Source: UBA8752 sp036159995 (lineage in GTDB: Bacteria > Bacteroidota > Bacteroidia > Flavobacteriales_D > Sanyastnellaceae). From it: a DNA stretch of 5,694 nucleotides. The stretch is taken from assembly GCA_036159995.1 (NCBI GenBank), contig JAYYEI010000081.1, positions 1 to 5,694 on the forward strand. The letters run 5' to 3'. Below the pieces are notes generated by a model, which worked only from the letters and a program-made list of their open reading frames with translations, searched no databases and had not been told where the DNA came from. Below are positions 1 through 5,678 of the stretch, piece after piece. Each line of letters starts with the position of its first letter. Within the stretch, counting starts at the first letter, position 1. A program made the position numbers and the translations under genes.

Positions 1-98
1 GACAAATCCCGCTTCCTCGGGTCCGCCACCTTGCGCAAGGCCTTGACCTTCCCGATGACGGGCGAACGGTAGGCTTCCGGGATGTCGAACGTGCGCAT
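1..98 (-). CDS. ispH: N-terminus of probable 4-hydroxy-3-methylbut-2-enyl diphosphate reductase (IspH/LytB), partial
   Basis: This is an open minus-strand frame starting at ATG 98-96 and running off the window after 32 complete codons. It begins MRTFDIPEAYRSPV and ends with a basic stretch, ADPRKRDL. IspH is the iron-sulfur enzyme of the last step of the MEP isoprenoid pathway, making IPP and DMAPP. From memory, Bacteroidota IspH proteins start with an extension of the type 'TF-IP--YRS---S-VK--RK--DPRKKDF', placed before the LDFG and ARHFGFCYGVENA segments, and this piece matches that pattern well. None of the cluster-binding cysteines falls inside the window, so the call rests only on the extension. 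No Shine-Dalgarno sequence precedes the ATG; a TACCTTCG box lies directly upstream. The gene points the same way as the two genes to its right but is separated from them by 249 bp, so it is probably transcribed separately. Confidence 0.62.
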   Translation of the reverse strand, partial: MRTFDIPEAYRSPVIGKVKALRKVADPRKRDL

Positions 99-102
99 GA
101 AG

Positions 103-110
103 CGAAGGTA
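103..110 (-). promoter_or_regulatory. possible Bacteroidota -7 box of ispH
   Basis: Read on the minus strand the bases are TACCTTCG, one mismatch from the Bacteroidota -7 consensus TAnnTTTG. The box ends 4 bases before the ATG of the partial gene, so transcription would begin at or next to the start codon and the mRNA would be nearly leaderless. I see no TTG-type -33 element at the expected distance (about 130-135). The match could be chance. Confidence 0.25.
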
Positions 111-284
111 AAGGCCACCGCAGGCCCACGGCGGATTTGCCCCGTGTGAAATTCTGTGAGAGAACGCAACCCTCCCCCACTTCGCCCCGTACACCGAGGC
201 AACACCACACCGTCGGCCCATCAAGCAGGCCCAATGTGGACGACATCGGATCCCGCCCGTCGGGGTCCACTGCCACCTAAAGGT

Positions 285-302
285 GGTGCCGCGTGCGGCA
301 CC
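285..302. repeat. perfect 8-bp inverted repeat, 2-bp spacer
   Basis: GGTGCCGC (285-292), GT, then GCGGCACC (295-302): an 18-bp perfect palindromic arrangement except for its central spacer. It could form a strong hairpin in RNA of either strand or act as a dimeric protein-binding site. It lies mid-gap, about 190 bp upstream of the ispH start. Confidence 0.6.
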
Positions 303-321
303 CGTGAGGTAGATGTGGTGA

Positions 322-356
322 GAAGGGGCTGCCGAGGGGTGGCCCCTTCACTTTTT
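322..356 (+). terminator. intrinsic-terminator-like hairpin facing right
   Basis: GAAGGGGC (322-329) pairs perfectly with GCCCCTTC (342-349) around a 12-base loop. On the plus strand this is followed by ACTTTTT (350-356), the normal layout of a Rho-independent terminator for rightward transcripts. No plus-strand protein gene precedes it. On the minus strand the hairpin overlaps the TGA of the 348-821 gene and is not followed by U residues. The T run is also the complement of the two lysine codons at that gene's C-terminus, so it may be incidental. The hairpin may still serve as a 3'-end stabiliser for the leftward operon. Confidence 0.4.
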
Positions 357-821
357 GAGCCCGCCCCAGCGCTCTCCAGTCCGGCGGACGAAATCCTCCC
401 GCTTGGCCTGACTCGTCCGGTCATCCGGATGCCGTCCCCATGAACGGGGAAACCAGCGACGCCGGCCCTTGCATTCCGCCAGGGCCTCCGCCTTGATGCG
501 CAGCAGGAACGCCCCTTCCGTCCGCATCAGCCATTCGGTCTCGGTGCCATTCAGGTCAATGTGGATCTCGGGATGGGCCTGAAGCCAACGGACCAGGAGA
601 ATGTCCACCACCTCCTGGACCTCATCACAGGTCCGTCCCCGGTAATCGCGACGCAGGGCCCGAATGGCCCAACGGTCCATCTGCATGGCCGCCTCAGCCG
701 AGGTCACCTCCACCAGCGGATCATAGGGCGGTGCGTCGCACGGCCCTCCTGCCCTGGCACCGTCCACAGAGAGGAACGCCACCCACAACAGAAGACCCAA
801 CCGTGCCACCGCCTTCTGCAT
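348..821 (-). CDS. small secreted protein of unknown function, 157 aa
   Basis: I do not recognise a family. The protein starts with a basic n-region (MQKAVAR), a hydrophobic core at residues 8-18 and an ARA-G site after residue 24, a typical Sec signal peptide for signal peptidase I, so the mature protein of about 133 residues should be periplasmic or secreted. The cysteine at 28 is not in a lipobox. The mature part has cysteines at 28, 65 and 117, an amphipathic helical stretch at about 42-83, a short strand-like segment with HPEIHIDLNG (93-102), a helix at about 108-117, and a strongly basic, arginine- and tryptophan-rich tail (119-157). The start codon shares one base with the stop codon of the upstream dehydrogenase gene (TGATG, bases 823-819), so its translation is probably coupled to that enzyme. 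No Shine-Dalgarno sequence is present. Reality of the gene rests on the signal peptide, the coupled start and the filled space. Confidence 0.68.
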   Translation of the reverse strand: MQKAVARLGLLLWVAFLSVDGARAGGPCDAPPYDPLVEVTSAEAAMQMDRWAIRALRRDYRGRTCDEVQEVVDILLVRWLQAHPEIHIDLNGTETEWLMRTEGAFLLRIKAEALAECKGRRRWFPRSWGRHPDDRTSQAKREDFVRRTGERWGGLKK

Positions 822-2170
822 CAGGCCGGCAATTCAGTTTCGGTGAAGACAATGCCTTCCAGGGCCAACCCCTTCAGCAAGGGCGCATACAGGTCGGCCG
901 CCGTTGGAAGGAGAACACCCGTTCCGCTCCAATCGCCCCGCACCCACATCCGGGCGGCAAGGGCCAACGGCAAGCCCACGGTCAAGGACATGGCCGTGTG
1001 GGTCTCGTCCTCTCCGATGTGCACGAGATGAGACGTCCGGACCCGGTTGCGTCCATCCGCATCCCGGTAACGGAAGCGGTGCCACATCACGATCATGTCG
1101 AGGTCCCCCGGCTGCAACGCCCAACGCTCCTCCAACAGGGCCTGCAGAATGTCTGCCGGACTGCCCGATCCCCTCGGCAGGGGGCCATCCCCGAACAATC
1201 CGAGGTTGTCCAGCAAGCCCAAGGCGCGGTCGTCGGCTCCGGTCGCCTGGGCCACCGCCGCGCGAACCGCTGCGGCATCCGCTCCTTGAGGCACCCCGCC
1301 GGAGAATCCAGCCGTGAACTCCCGCCACGTGGTGCCTTCCGGATAGGCCACCTGCGCATCGTCCCGGTTCATGCCCAATTGGAACACCGCGTCCCATCCA
1401 CCGCAGAACCCATCTCCGCGAAGGGTTCCCCGCACGAGGGTGTCGATGCCCTGAATGCCATAGATCTCCTCATAGGCGAGGGAGTCCCGGTTGGCATACC
1501 CCTCAAACCGACCCGCGCCCGGCACATCCACCGCCGTGATCTCCTGGAACAGCCGGTGAGGCGGCAGGACCCGGATGCGGCCATTCTCCTTGAACGTGGC
1601 CGAACCGCCTTGGCCCGCCAACACGACGTTGCGCGGATTCCACGTGAATTTGTAATGCCAGGGGTTGTCATCGCTTTCCGGAGCGACCAGCCCGCCGGTG
1701 TAGCTCTCAAATCCGGTCAGGGTTTTGCCCTCCGCGCGAAGGCCATCAATGACCTCCATCGCACTGAGGTGGTCGATGCCGGGGTCCAGACCGAGCTCGT
1801 TCAGGATGGGAATGCCCGCCGCTTTGGCTTCGGCGTCCATGGCCGCAATCTCCGGAGAGAGATAGCTCGGGGTAATGAGCGGGGTTCGGGTGGCAATCGC
1901 ATCGCGGGCCACCTCCGGGTGCAGAAAAGCAGGCAGCATGCTGATGACGAGATCCGCCGCCTCGATTTCGTTCCGACGGGCCTCAGGGTTGCCCGCGTCC
2001 AGCGCGAACGTCGAAGCGGCCGGGTGGCCCTCCGCCTTCCTCGCCGCGAGGTCAGGATCGAGGTCGCCGATGCGCACGGTGAACCCTTCGTCGCCCGCAT
2101 GCTGCAGGAGGTGACGGATCAGCGAGGAGCTCGAACGGCCCGCTCCGAGGATGACAATGCGCTTGGACAT
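821..2170 (-). CDS. saccharopine dehydrogenase-family NAD(P)-dependent oxidoreductase, 449 aa
   Basis: Members of this family act in the cytoplasm on saccharopine or similar amino-acid adducts; saccharopine dehydrogenase forms or cleaves the lysine-glutamate adduct in lysine metabolism. The Rossmann nucleotide-binding motif is at the very N-terminus (ILGAGRSSSS, residues 7-16), with an acidic residue at the end of the next strand (IGDLD, 34-38), followed by VISMLP (75-80). The catalytic/C-terminal domain begins near ELGLDPGIDH (125-134) and contains GFESYTGGL (153-161), NPWHYKFTWNPRN (169-181), a glycine-rich AGQGG (185-189) and DMIVMWHRF (358-366). The order and length fit the single-domain Bacteroidota enzyme usually annotated as saccharopine dehydrogenase. 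I chose ATG 2170-2168 because it puts the Rossmann motif at the N-terminus; an in-frame start near 2269 would add 33 unconserved residues across the divergent promoter region. Substrate is not proven by sequence, and a related imine or spermidine-type reductase remains possible. The gene is the first of a two-gene unit with the secreted protein. Confidence 0.9.
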   Translation of the reverse strand: MSKRIVILGAGRSSSSLIRHLLQHAGDEGFTVRIGDLDPDLAARKAEGHPAASTFALDAGNPEARRNEIEAADLVISMLPAFLHPEVARDAIATRTPLITPSYLSPEIAAMDAEAKAAGIPILNELGLDPGIDHLSAMEVIDGLRAEGKTLTGFESYTGGLVAPESDDNPWHYKFTWNPRNVVLAGQGGSATFKENGRIRVLPPHRLFQEITAVDVPGAGRFEGYANRDSLAYEEIYGIQGIDTLVRGTLRGDGFCGGWDAVFQLGMNRDDAQVAYPEGTTWREFTAGFSGGVPQGADAAAVRAAVAQATGADDRALGLLDNLGLFGDGPLPRGSGSPADILQALLEERWALQPGDLDMIVMWHRFRYRDADGRNRVRTSHLVHIGEDETHTAMSLTVGLPLALAARMWVRGDWSGTGVLLPTAADLYAPLLKGLALEGIVFTETELPA

Positions 2171-2173
2171 GCC

Positions 2174-2184
2174 CCGAAGTTCGG
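2174..2184. repeat. 11-bp palindrome just upstream of the dehydrogenase start
   Basis: CCGAAGTTCGG is a perfect 5-bp inverted repeat about a central G, ending 3 bases before the dehydrogenase ATG. It could be a half-operator or an RNA hairpin at the start site. A palindrome of this length is common by chance in GC-rich DNA. Confidence 0.3.
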
Positions 2185-2222
2185 AGGCACGAAGGGCGGG
2201 GCCAAGGAATGGGTCGGAATAC

Positions 2223-2239
2223 TTGGCACGAGACTTGTC
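2223..2239 (+). promoter_or_regulatory. sigma-54-like promoter, imperfect, upstream of the lipoprotein operon
   Basis: TTGGCACGAGACTTGTC aligns with the sigma-54 consensus TGGCAC-N5-TTGC: the -24 part is perfect, the spacing is correct, and the -12 part reads TTGT rather than TTGC, so the usually invariant C is missing. The predicted start site would be near 2250, about 40 bases before ATG 2292. The same TTGGCACGA 9-mer occurs upstream of the third lipoprotein. The box overlaps AGACTTGTCT (2231-2240), itself an inverted repeat with a TT centre. Confidence 0.4.
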
Positions 2240-2260
2240 TGAACGAGGGGGCCGCTGGAC

Positions 2261-2268
2261 TAATTTCA
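2261..2268 (+). promoter_or_regulatory. alternative housekeeping -7 box for the lipoprotein operon
   Basis: TAATTTCA resembles the Bacteroidota TAnnTTTG element, with two mismatches at the end. A TTG at 2235-2237 lies 23 bases upstream, at the outer limit of accepted spacing. This is the competing explanation for expression of the operon; it would put the start site about 15-20 bases before ATG 2292. Confidence 0.25.
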
Positions 2269-2291
2269 ACGCTCACCCCAATCGTTTGCCC

Positions 2292-3656
2292 ATGACCCGC
2301 ACCCGATTCTTTCTGCCTCTCGTCGGACTGGCCCTGGCCTTGGCGTCCTGCAATGGACCGAAGTCGCTGAGCAAGCGGGCAGGCGAACTCCACGCGGTCG
2401 GATTCAACCAGCAGGCCGCTGACCTCTACGCCATGGCCCTGCGCAAGCGCCCCGGCTATGTCGACGCCATGATCGGTCTGAAGATGACTGGCCAAGGGGT
2501 GGTGGACGCCCACATCGGAGAATTCCAGCGGGCTGCAATGGACGGACGTCGGGCAGACGCCATCGCCGAGTACGACAGGATGTCGGCCTTCAAAACTCGC
2601 GTCTCCAGTTTGGGTGTTGAGCTCGTGGTGCCGGCCTCGGTCGAATCCGACCACGACGACCTCGTGGATGAGCACCTCATCGAGCTCGACGACCTCGGCC
2701 ACGCCCAGCTGGAGGAAGAAGCCTTTGCGGAGGCGGAAGCCACCTTCCGGGAAATCCTGCGCCTCGATCCGCAGTATGGCGATGCCGCGGAGCTGCTGAC
2801 TGTCGCCCGCGCCGAGCCGAAATACCGCGCCGGCAAGAGCGCTTTGGAGACGGGGCGGTTCAGGGAAGCCCACAGCGAACTGGGGCTGGTGATCGCCCTC
2901 GATGCCGACTACAAGGACGCTGCGGACCTGCATGCCGAGGCGCTGGAGACGGGCCGATTCAACGTGGCCATCTCCGATTTCGACTCCCGGGACCGCGACA
3001 AGGACGTCGCCCTGGAGCTCCGCAGCGGAGTCCAACGCGGCCTGCTGGACTCCTCGGACCCGTTCGTCGGCGTGGTGGACCGCACCCTCCGCGAGGACAT
3101 CATCGCCGAGCAGGAACTCTCCCTGTCGGGCATCTCCGATGAGAGTGTGGAGGTCGGTGAGCTTGCCGGCGCCCGCGCCATCCTGACCGGCTCCATCCTC
3201 ACTTATTCCGCCGAAACCGGATCGCCGCTGAGCACCAAGCGCAATGGGTTCCGGAAGTATTTCCGCGAAGTCAAGGATGACGAGGGCAACATCAAGAAGG
3301 TCGCCGCCTTCGCCTCTGCACGGTACACCCTGCACTCCCGTCGGCGCAGTGTCCTGCTCAAGTTCGAAATCAAGCTCATTAGCACCGAGACGGGTGAAGT
3401 CATGCTCTCGGAAGTGGAGCAGGTCCATGCGCAGGACGCCGTGGAATACGCTGTGAGCCAGGTCCCCGCCGGCAACCTCTACCCCGCCAGAGCCAACGGC
3501 GAGGTGGACCGCGGCGGCAAGTCCCGCATGAATGCCCTGCTCGGTGCGCGACGCGAGCTGGCGACGGAAGCCTCCTTGCGCGCCCAGGTCATCCAGGAAG
3601 CCACCGCCCGCGGCACGCGCGACATTGAACAGTTCCTCACCCGCCACATCGAATGA
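2292..3656 (+). CDS. outer-membrane lipoprotein with TPR-like repeats and a CsgG/LpoB/FlgO-like domain, 454 aa
   Basis: The N-terminus is a lipoprotein signal: basic MTRTR, hydrophobic core, then LASC with lipidated Cys20. No aspartate follows, which in the classic rule favours outer-membrane sorting. Residues 27-60 (GFNQQAADLYAMALRKRPGY), a weaker 73-102, 135-165 (FAEAEATFREILRLDPQYGD) and 174-210 (GRFREAHSELGLVIALDADY) read as TPR or TPR-like helical pairs for protein binding. From about 223 the pattern is CsgG-like: NVAISDF (223-230), a helix, PFVGVVDR then LREDIIAEQEL (257-276), GELAGARAILTGSIL (289-303) and FEIKLISTETGEVML (358-372). This fold is shared by CsgG, LpoB and FlgO. A charged segment (310-337) lies within it. 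I chose ATG 2292 because it gives an intact signal peptide; a longer frame reaches back to 2151 but would bury it. It leads an operon and overlaps the next gene by ATGA. The partner and function are unknown. Confidence 0.85.
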   Translation: MTRTRFFLPLVGLALALASCNGPKSLSKRAGELHAVGFNQQAADLYAMALRKRPGYVDAMIGLKMTGQGVVDAHIGEFQRAAMDGRRADAIAEYDRMSAFKTRVSSLGVELVVPASVESDHDDLVDEHLIELDDLGHAQLEEEAFAEAEATFREILRLDPQYGDAAELLTVARAEPKYRAGKSALETGRFREAHSELGLVIALDADYKDAADLHAEALETGRFNVAISDFDSRDRDKDVALELRSGVQRGLLDSSDPFVGVVDRTLREDIIAEQELSLSGISDESVEVGELAGARAILTGSILTYSAETGSPLSTKRNGFRKYFREVKDDEGNIKKVAAFASARYTLHSRRRSVLLKFEIKLISTETGEVMLSEVEQVHAQDAVEYAVSQVPAGNLYPARANGEVDRGGKSRMNALLGARRELATEASLRAQVIQEATARGTRDIEQFLTRHIE

Positions 3657-5026
3657 GTCTCCGCACGTCCATATCGATCCTGGCCTTGATCCTGCTGGGC
3701 ACCGGCTGCACCGGGCGCCGGGGCATCGAGCAGACCCCGCCCCCTTCGTGGGTGGGGGAACGCCCCGTGTCCAGCCTGCACTACATCGGCATCGGCAGTG
3801 CCACCCCGAATCCCATTCCGGGTGAAGCCCTGCGGACCGCCAAGGAGCGCGCCGCCGCCGACCTTGTCGGTGAGATCGCCCTGCGTGTGGAAAGCACATC
3901 CCTGCTTGAAAGCGAGGAGCGGAATGGTCAGGTCCGAGAAGATTTCACGAACACCATCTCCAGCCGGGCCGAGGAACGCATCGCCGGATTCCAGGTCGTG
4001 GACGTGTGGGAAGGGCCGCAGGGCACCTATGTCTATTACCGTCTGGACAAGGCCCGGTATGCCGCCGAGCGGCAGGCCCGCCGACAGGAAGCCATTGACC
4101 TCGCCCTGCTCGAACACGAGGCCGGCAAACAGGACCTCGCAAGCGGTAACATTCAAGGTGCTTTGGACCATTGGGGGGCCGGCGTCCTCGGTCTGGAAGA
4201 GTTCTGGAATGAGGTCAACCGGGCCACCATCGATGGTGTGGAGGTCAGTGTTGAACCCCACTTGCTGCGCACGATGCGCGAAGCCGTTCGGAACATCGAA
4301 TTGAATGCCGCGATGAACGTGGTCACCCTCAGTGCCCAGGGAGACTTCCGCTTTCCGTTGGGCCTGCATGCCACCCTTGACGGCGGCAACGTCCGTGGCC
4401 TGCCCCTTCTGTACCGATACCACAACGGCACCTACATGAAAAAGGCCACCGAATTCACCGATGATGAGGGCACCGTGGTCGCCCTGATCAGCGACGTGGA
4501 TCCCGCACGGCCCGACCGGAACCTGACGTGCACCATCGACGTGGACCGCTTGACCCGCGCAGCCGGCCTGTCCTCTGTGCTCGTGGAGCTGCTCGGAGAC
4601 CTGGTCGTGGACGGCATCACCCTCCCCGTGGAGGTCGAGATGCCCTCGGTCCAGATTGTGCCCGCCTCGAACTCTCAACTCGACGTAGAAGCCCATGCCG
4701 GCCCCATCGCGGCCCTGCGCTCGTTGCTGCTCGATGCAGGGTACATCGTCGTGGATGCCGGAGCCGACAGTGATTTCAATCTCGCCGTGGACCTGCGCGC
4801 CGAACGTCGTACACCCAGCGGTGACCTCGGCAACTTCCACACGGCCTATGTCCAGGGGGGGCTCGTTTTGCGCAATGCATCGGGCAACATCGTCCACCAA
4901 GCAGTCCTCGACCGAGTCAAAGGCGTCCAGCTGGATCCCGCCACCGCGTTGACCCTCGCCTTGTCCAACGCGGCCGAAGCCCTGCGCGAAAAACACGGAA
5001 ACGACCTCATCCGGGCCCTGCGCTGA
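3653..5026 (+). CDS. LPP20-domain lipoprotein, 457 aa
   Basis: A signal peptide ends in the lipobox LGTGC with lipidated Cys19. Residues about 30-135 form an LPP20-type domain: PPPSWV, then YIGIGSA (44-50), a long helix rich in alanine (59-78: ALRTAKERAAADLVGEIALR), a second helical stretch, and the closing strand GTYVYYRLDK (124-133). LPP20 domains occur in Helicobacter LPP20 and Vibrio FlgP. Residues 138-215 are helical with a TPR-like pair. Residues 220-335 look beta-rich and Ig-like or transthyretin-like, with LPLLYRYHNGT and FTDDEGTVVALI. Residues 340-457 look alpha/beta (ALRSLLLDAGYIVVD, then DFNLAVDLRAERR), reminiscent of the C-terminal domains of FlgT or TolB-like proteins, but I cannot name the family. 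The start overlaps the stop of the preceding gene by ATGA, so the two are translationally coupled and probably work together in the envelope. Confidence 0.85.
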   Translation: MSLRTSISILALILLGTGCTGRRGIEQTPPPSWVGERPVSSLHYIGIGSATPNPIPGEALRTAKERAAADLVGEIALRVESTSLLESEERNGQVREDFTNTISSRAEERIAGFQVVDVWEGPQGTYVYYRLDKARYAAERQARRQEAIDLALLEHEAGKQDLASGNIQGALDHWGAGVLGLEEFWNEVNRATIDGVEVSVEPHLLRTMREAVRNIELNAAMNVVTLSAQGDFRFPLGLHATLDGGNVRGLPLLYRYHNGTYMKKATEFTDDEGTVVALISDVDPARPDRNLTCTIDVDRLTRAAGLSSVLVELLGDLVVDGITLPVEVEMPSVQIVPASNSQLDVEAHAGPIAALRSLLLDAGYIVVDAGADSDFNLAVDLRAERRTPSGDLGNFHTAYVQGGLVLRNASGNIVHQAVLDRVKGVQLDPATALTLALSNAAEALREKHGNDLIRALR

Positions 5027-5031
5027 CCACT

Positions 5032-5048
5032 TTGGCACGATATTGGCC
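5032..5048 (+). promoter_or_regulatory. sigma-54-type promoter upstream of the third lipoprotein
   Basis: TTGGCACGATATTGGCC matches TGGCAC-N5-TTGC with one mismatch (TGGC). The invariant GG (5034-5035) and GC (5046-5047) are 12 bases apart as required. The expected start site is near 5059, leaving about 23 untranslated bases before ATG 5082. The box sits in the only non-coding DNA between the second and third lipoprotein genes, beginning 6 bases after the upstream stop codon. A housekeeping reading (TTG at 5043-5045 or 5032-5034 with a poor TACCCTTC at 5051) is weaker. Confidence 0.55.
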
Positions 5049-5081
5049 CCTACCCTTCACAAACCCACTAACACAAACGCT

Positions 5082-5654
5082 ATGACCCGTACTGCACTCC
5101 TCACCACGACGGGCCTGGTCCTCGGCCTGGCCGTCTTCACGACCGGCTGCAAGAAGAACAAAGAAGTCGCCAAGCCGAAAGGCGAAGTCGAAATCGTCGA
5201 ATTCTGCACCGGTTCCGAATACAACAGCGACAGCAAGCACTTCCGCTCCACCGCCACCGGCGAAAGCCAGGACCGCGAGATCGCCAAGAAGAAGGCGCGC
5301 TCCACCGCCGAAAGCCGAATCGCCCGGACCGTCAGCGCCACCATCAAAGCCGTGACCGACAACTACGTGTCGAGCACCGAGTTCAACAACCGCGAAGAGG
5401 CCACTGAGTCCTTCAACGAATTGGCCCGGACCGTGGTCGACCAGGAGCTGCGTGGCGCCATCGTCATCTGCGAGAAGCTCACCCAGCGCGAGAACGGCAT
5501 CTATGTCGCCTACGTCGCCCTCGAGCTCAGCGGCGAGAAGTTTGCCTCGAAGTACAACGAGAAGATCTCCGAGGACGAGCGCATCATGGCCGAATACAAC
5601 TACGAGCGTTTCAAGGAGACGTTCCAAGAGGAGATGAACAAGCTCGGCAACTGA
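5082..5654 (+). CDS. small LPP20-like lipoprotein, 190 aa
   Basis: A signal peptide ends in FTTGC with lipidated Cys23, followed by a lysine-rich linker (KKNKEVAKPK). Residues about 36-150 have the LPP20 pattern: a first strand (EIVEFCTGS), a strand with FRSTATGES (54-62), a long charged helix (64-88: IAKKKARSTAESRIARTVSA), a second helical part, RGAIVICEKL (124-133) and the closing strand GIYVAYVALEL (139-149). The same order of elements is seen in the LPP20 domain of the preceding gene, so the two are likely distant relatives. The tail (150-190) is acidic and helical. Cys42 and Cys130 remain in the mature protein besides the lipidated one. Codon use is strongly C-ending, which suggests higher expression than its neighbours. 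ATG 5082 is chosen over an in-frame TTG at 5043 because it gives a normal signal peptide. It shares the MTRT start with the first gene of the locus. No Shine-Dalgarno sequence is seen. Confidence 0.85.
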   Translation: MTRTALLTTTGLVLGLAVFTTGCKKNKEVAKPKGEVEIVEFCTGSEYNSDSKHFRSTATGESQDREIAKKKARSTAESRIARTVSATIKAVTDNYVSSTEFNNREEATESFNELARTVVDQELRGAIVICEKLTQRENGIYVAYVALELSGEKFASKYNEKISEDERIMAEYNYERFKETFQEEMNKLGN

Positions 5655-5678
5655 TCTCCCCTCTACCCCAGCACTTGG

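Larger units (their letters stand above)
213..356 (+). ncRNA. candidate structured small RNA (hairpin cluster) in the 99-347 gap
   Basis: The 249-bp gap between the two minus-strand genes holds no convincing gene but is dense in inverted repeats. CACCACA (213-219) can pair with TGTGGTG (314-320). Inside that outer stem, GTGGAC (236-241) pairs with GTCCAC (265-270) and continues as CCCG/CGGG (252-255/261-264). CCACCT (273-278) pairs with AGGTGG (281-286), and GGTGCCGC (285-292) pairs with GCGGCACC (295-302); these last two hairpins overlap by two bases and cannot both form fully. A final hairpin (322-349) is followed by a T run on the plus strand. This layout fits a plus-strand RNA ending at an intrinsic terminator. 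I do not recognise tmRNA, RNase P RNA, SRP RNA, 6S RNA or a tRNA in it, and I see no clear promoter. It could equally be a structured leader or spacer read from the minus strand. Confidence 0.3.

Noticed and set aside
285..349. Possible tRNA or tmRNA in the hairpin cluster
   Set aside because: No T-loop GTTCGAATC-type sequence, anticodon arm geometry, CCA end or tmRNA tag frame could be found on either strand.
156..443. A 95-codon open plus-strand frame covering the hairpin gap
   Set aside because: It has no recognisable domain or signal, is rich in Pro, Arg and Gly, and runs into the 3' end of the secreted-protein gene on the other strand. The inverted repeats explain the region better.
731..2242. 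A 503-codon open plus-strand frame opposite the dehydrogenase
   Set aside because: The minus strand encodes a well-patterned enzyme over the same bases; the plus-strand product is arginine- and proline-rich low-quality translation typical of an antisense shadow.
2052..3899. A 615-codon open minus-strand frame across the first lipoprotein gene, and a similar 519-codon one at 3479-5038
   Set aside because: They lie antisense to genes with clear signal peptides and domain patterns. Their length follows from GC-rich codon use, which leaves the complementary frame poor in stops; neither product shows a recognisable start or fold.
5043..5081. Upstream TTG start for the third lipoprotein gene
   Set aside because: It would add 13 residues ahead of a complete lipoprotein signal peptide and would lie inside the sigma-54-like box.
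5007..5627. A 206-codon open minus-strand frame opposite the third lipoprotein gene
   Set aside because: It is antisense to a gene with a lipobox and LPP20-like pattern, and its valine-, glycine- and leucine-rich product looks like the complement of biased coding DNA.
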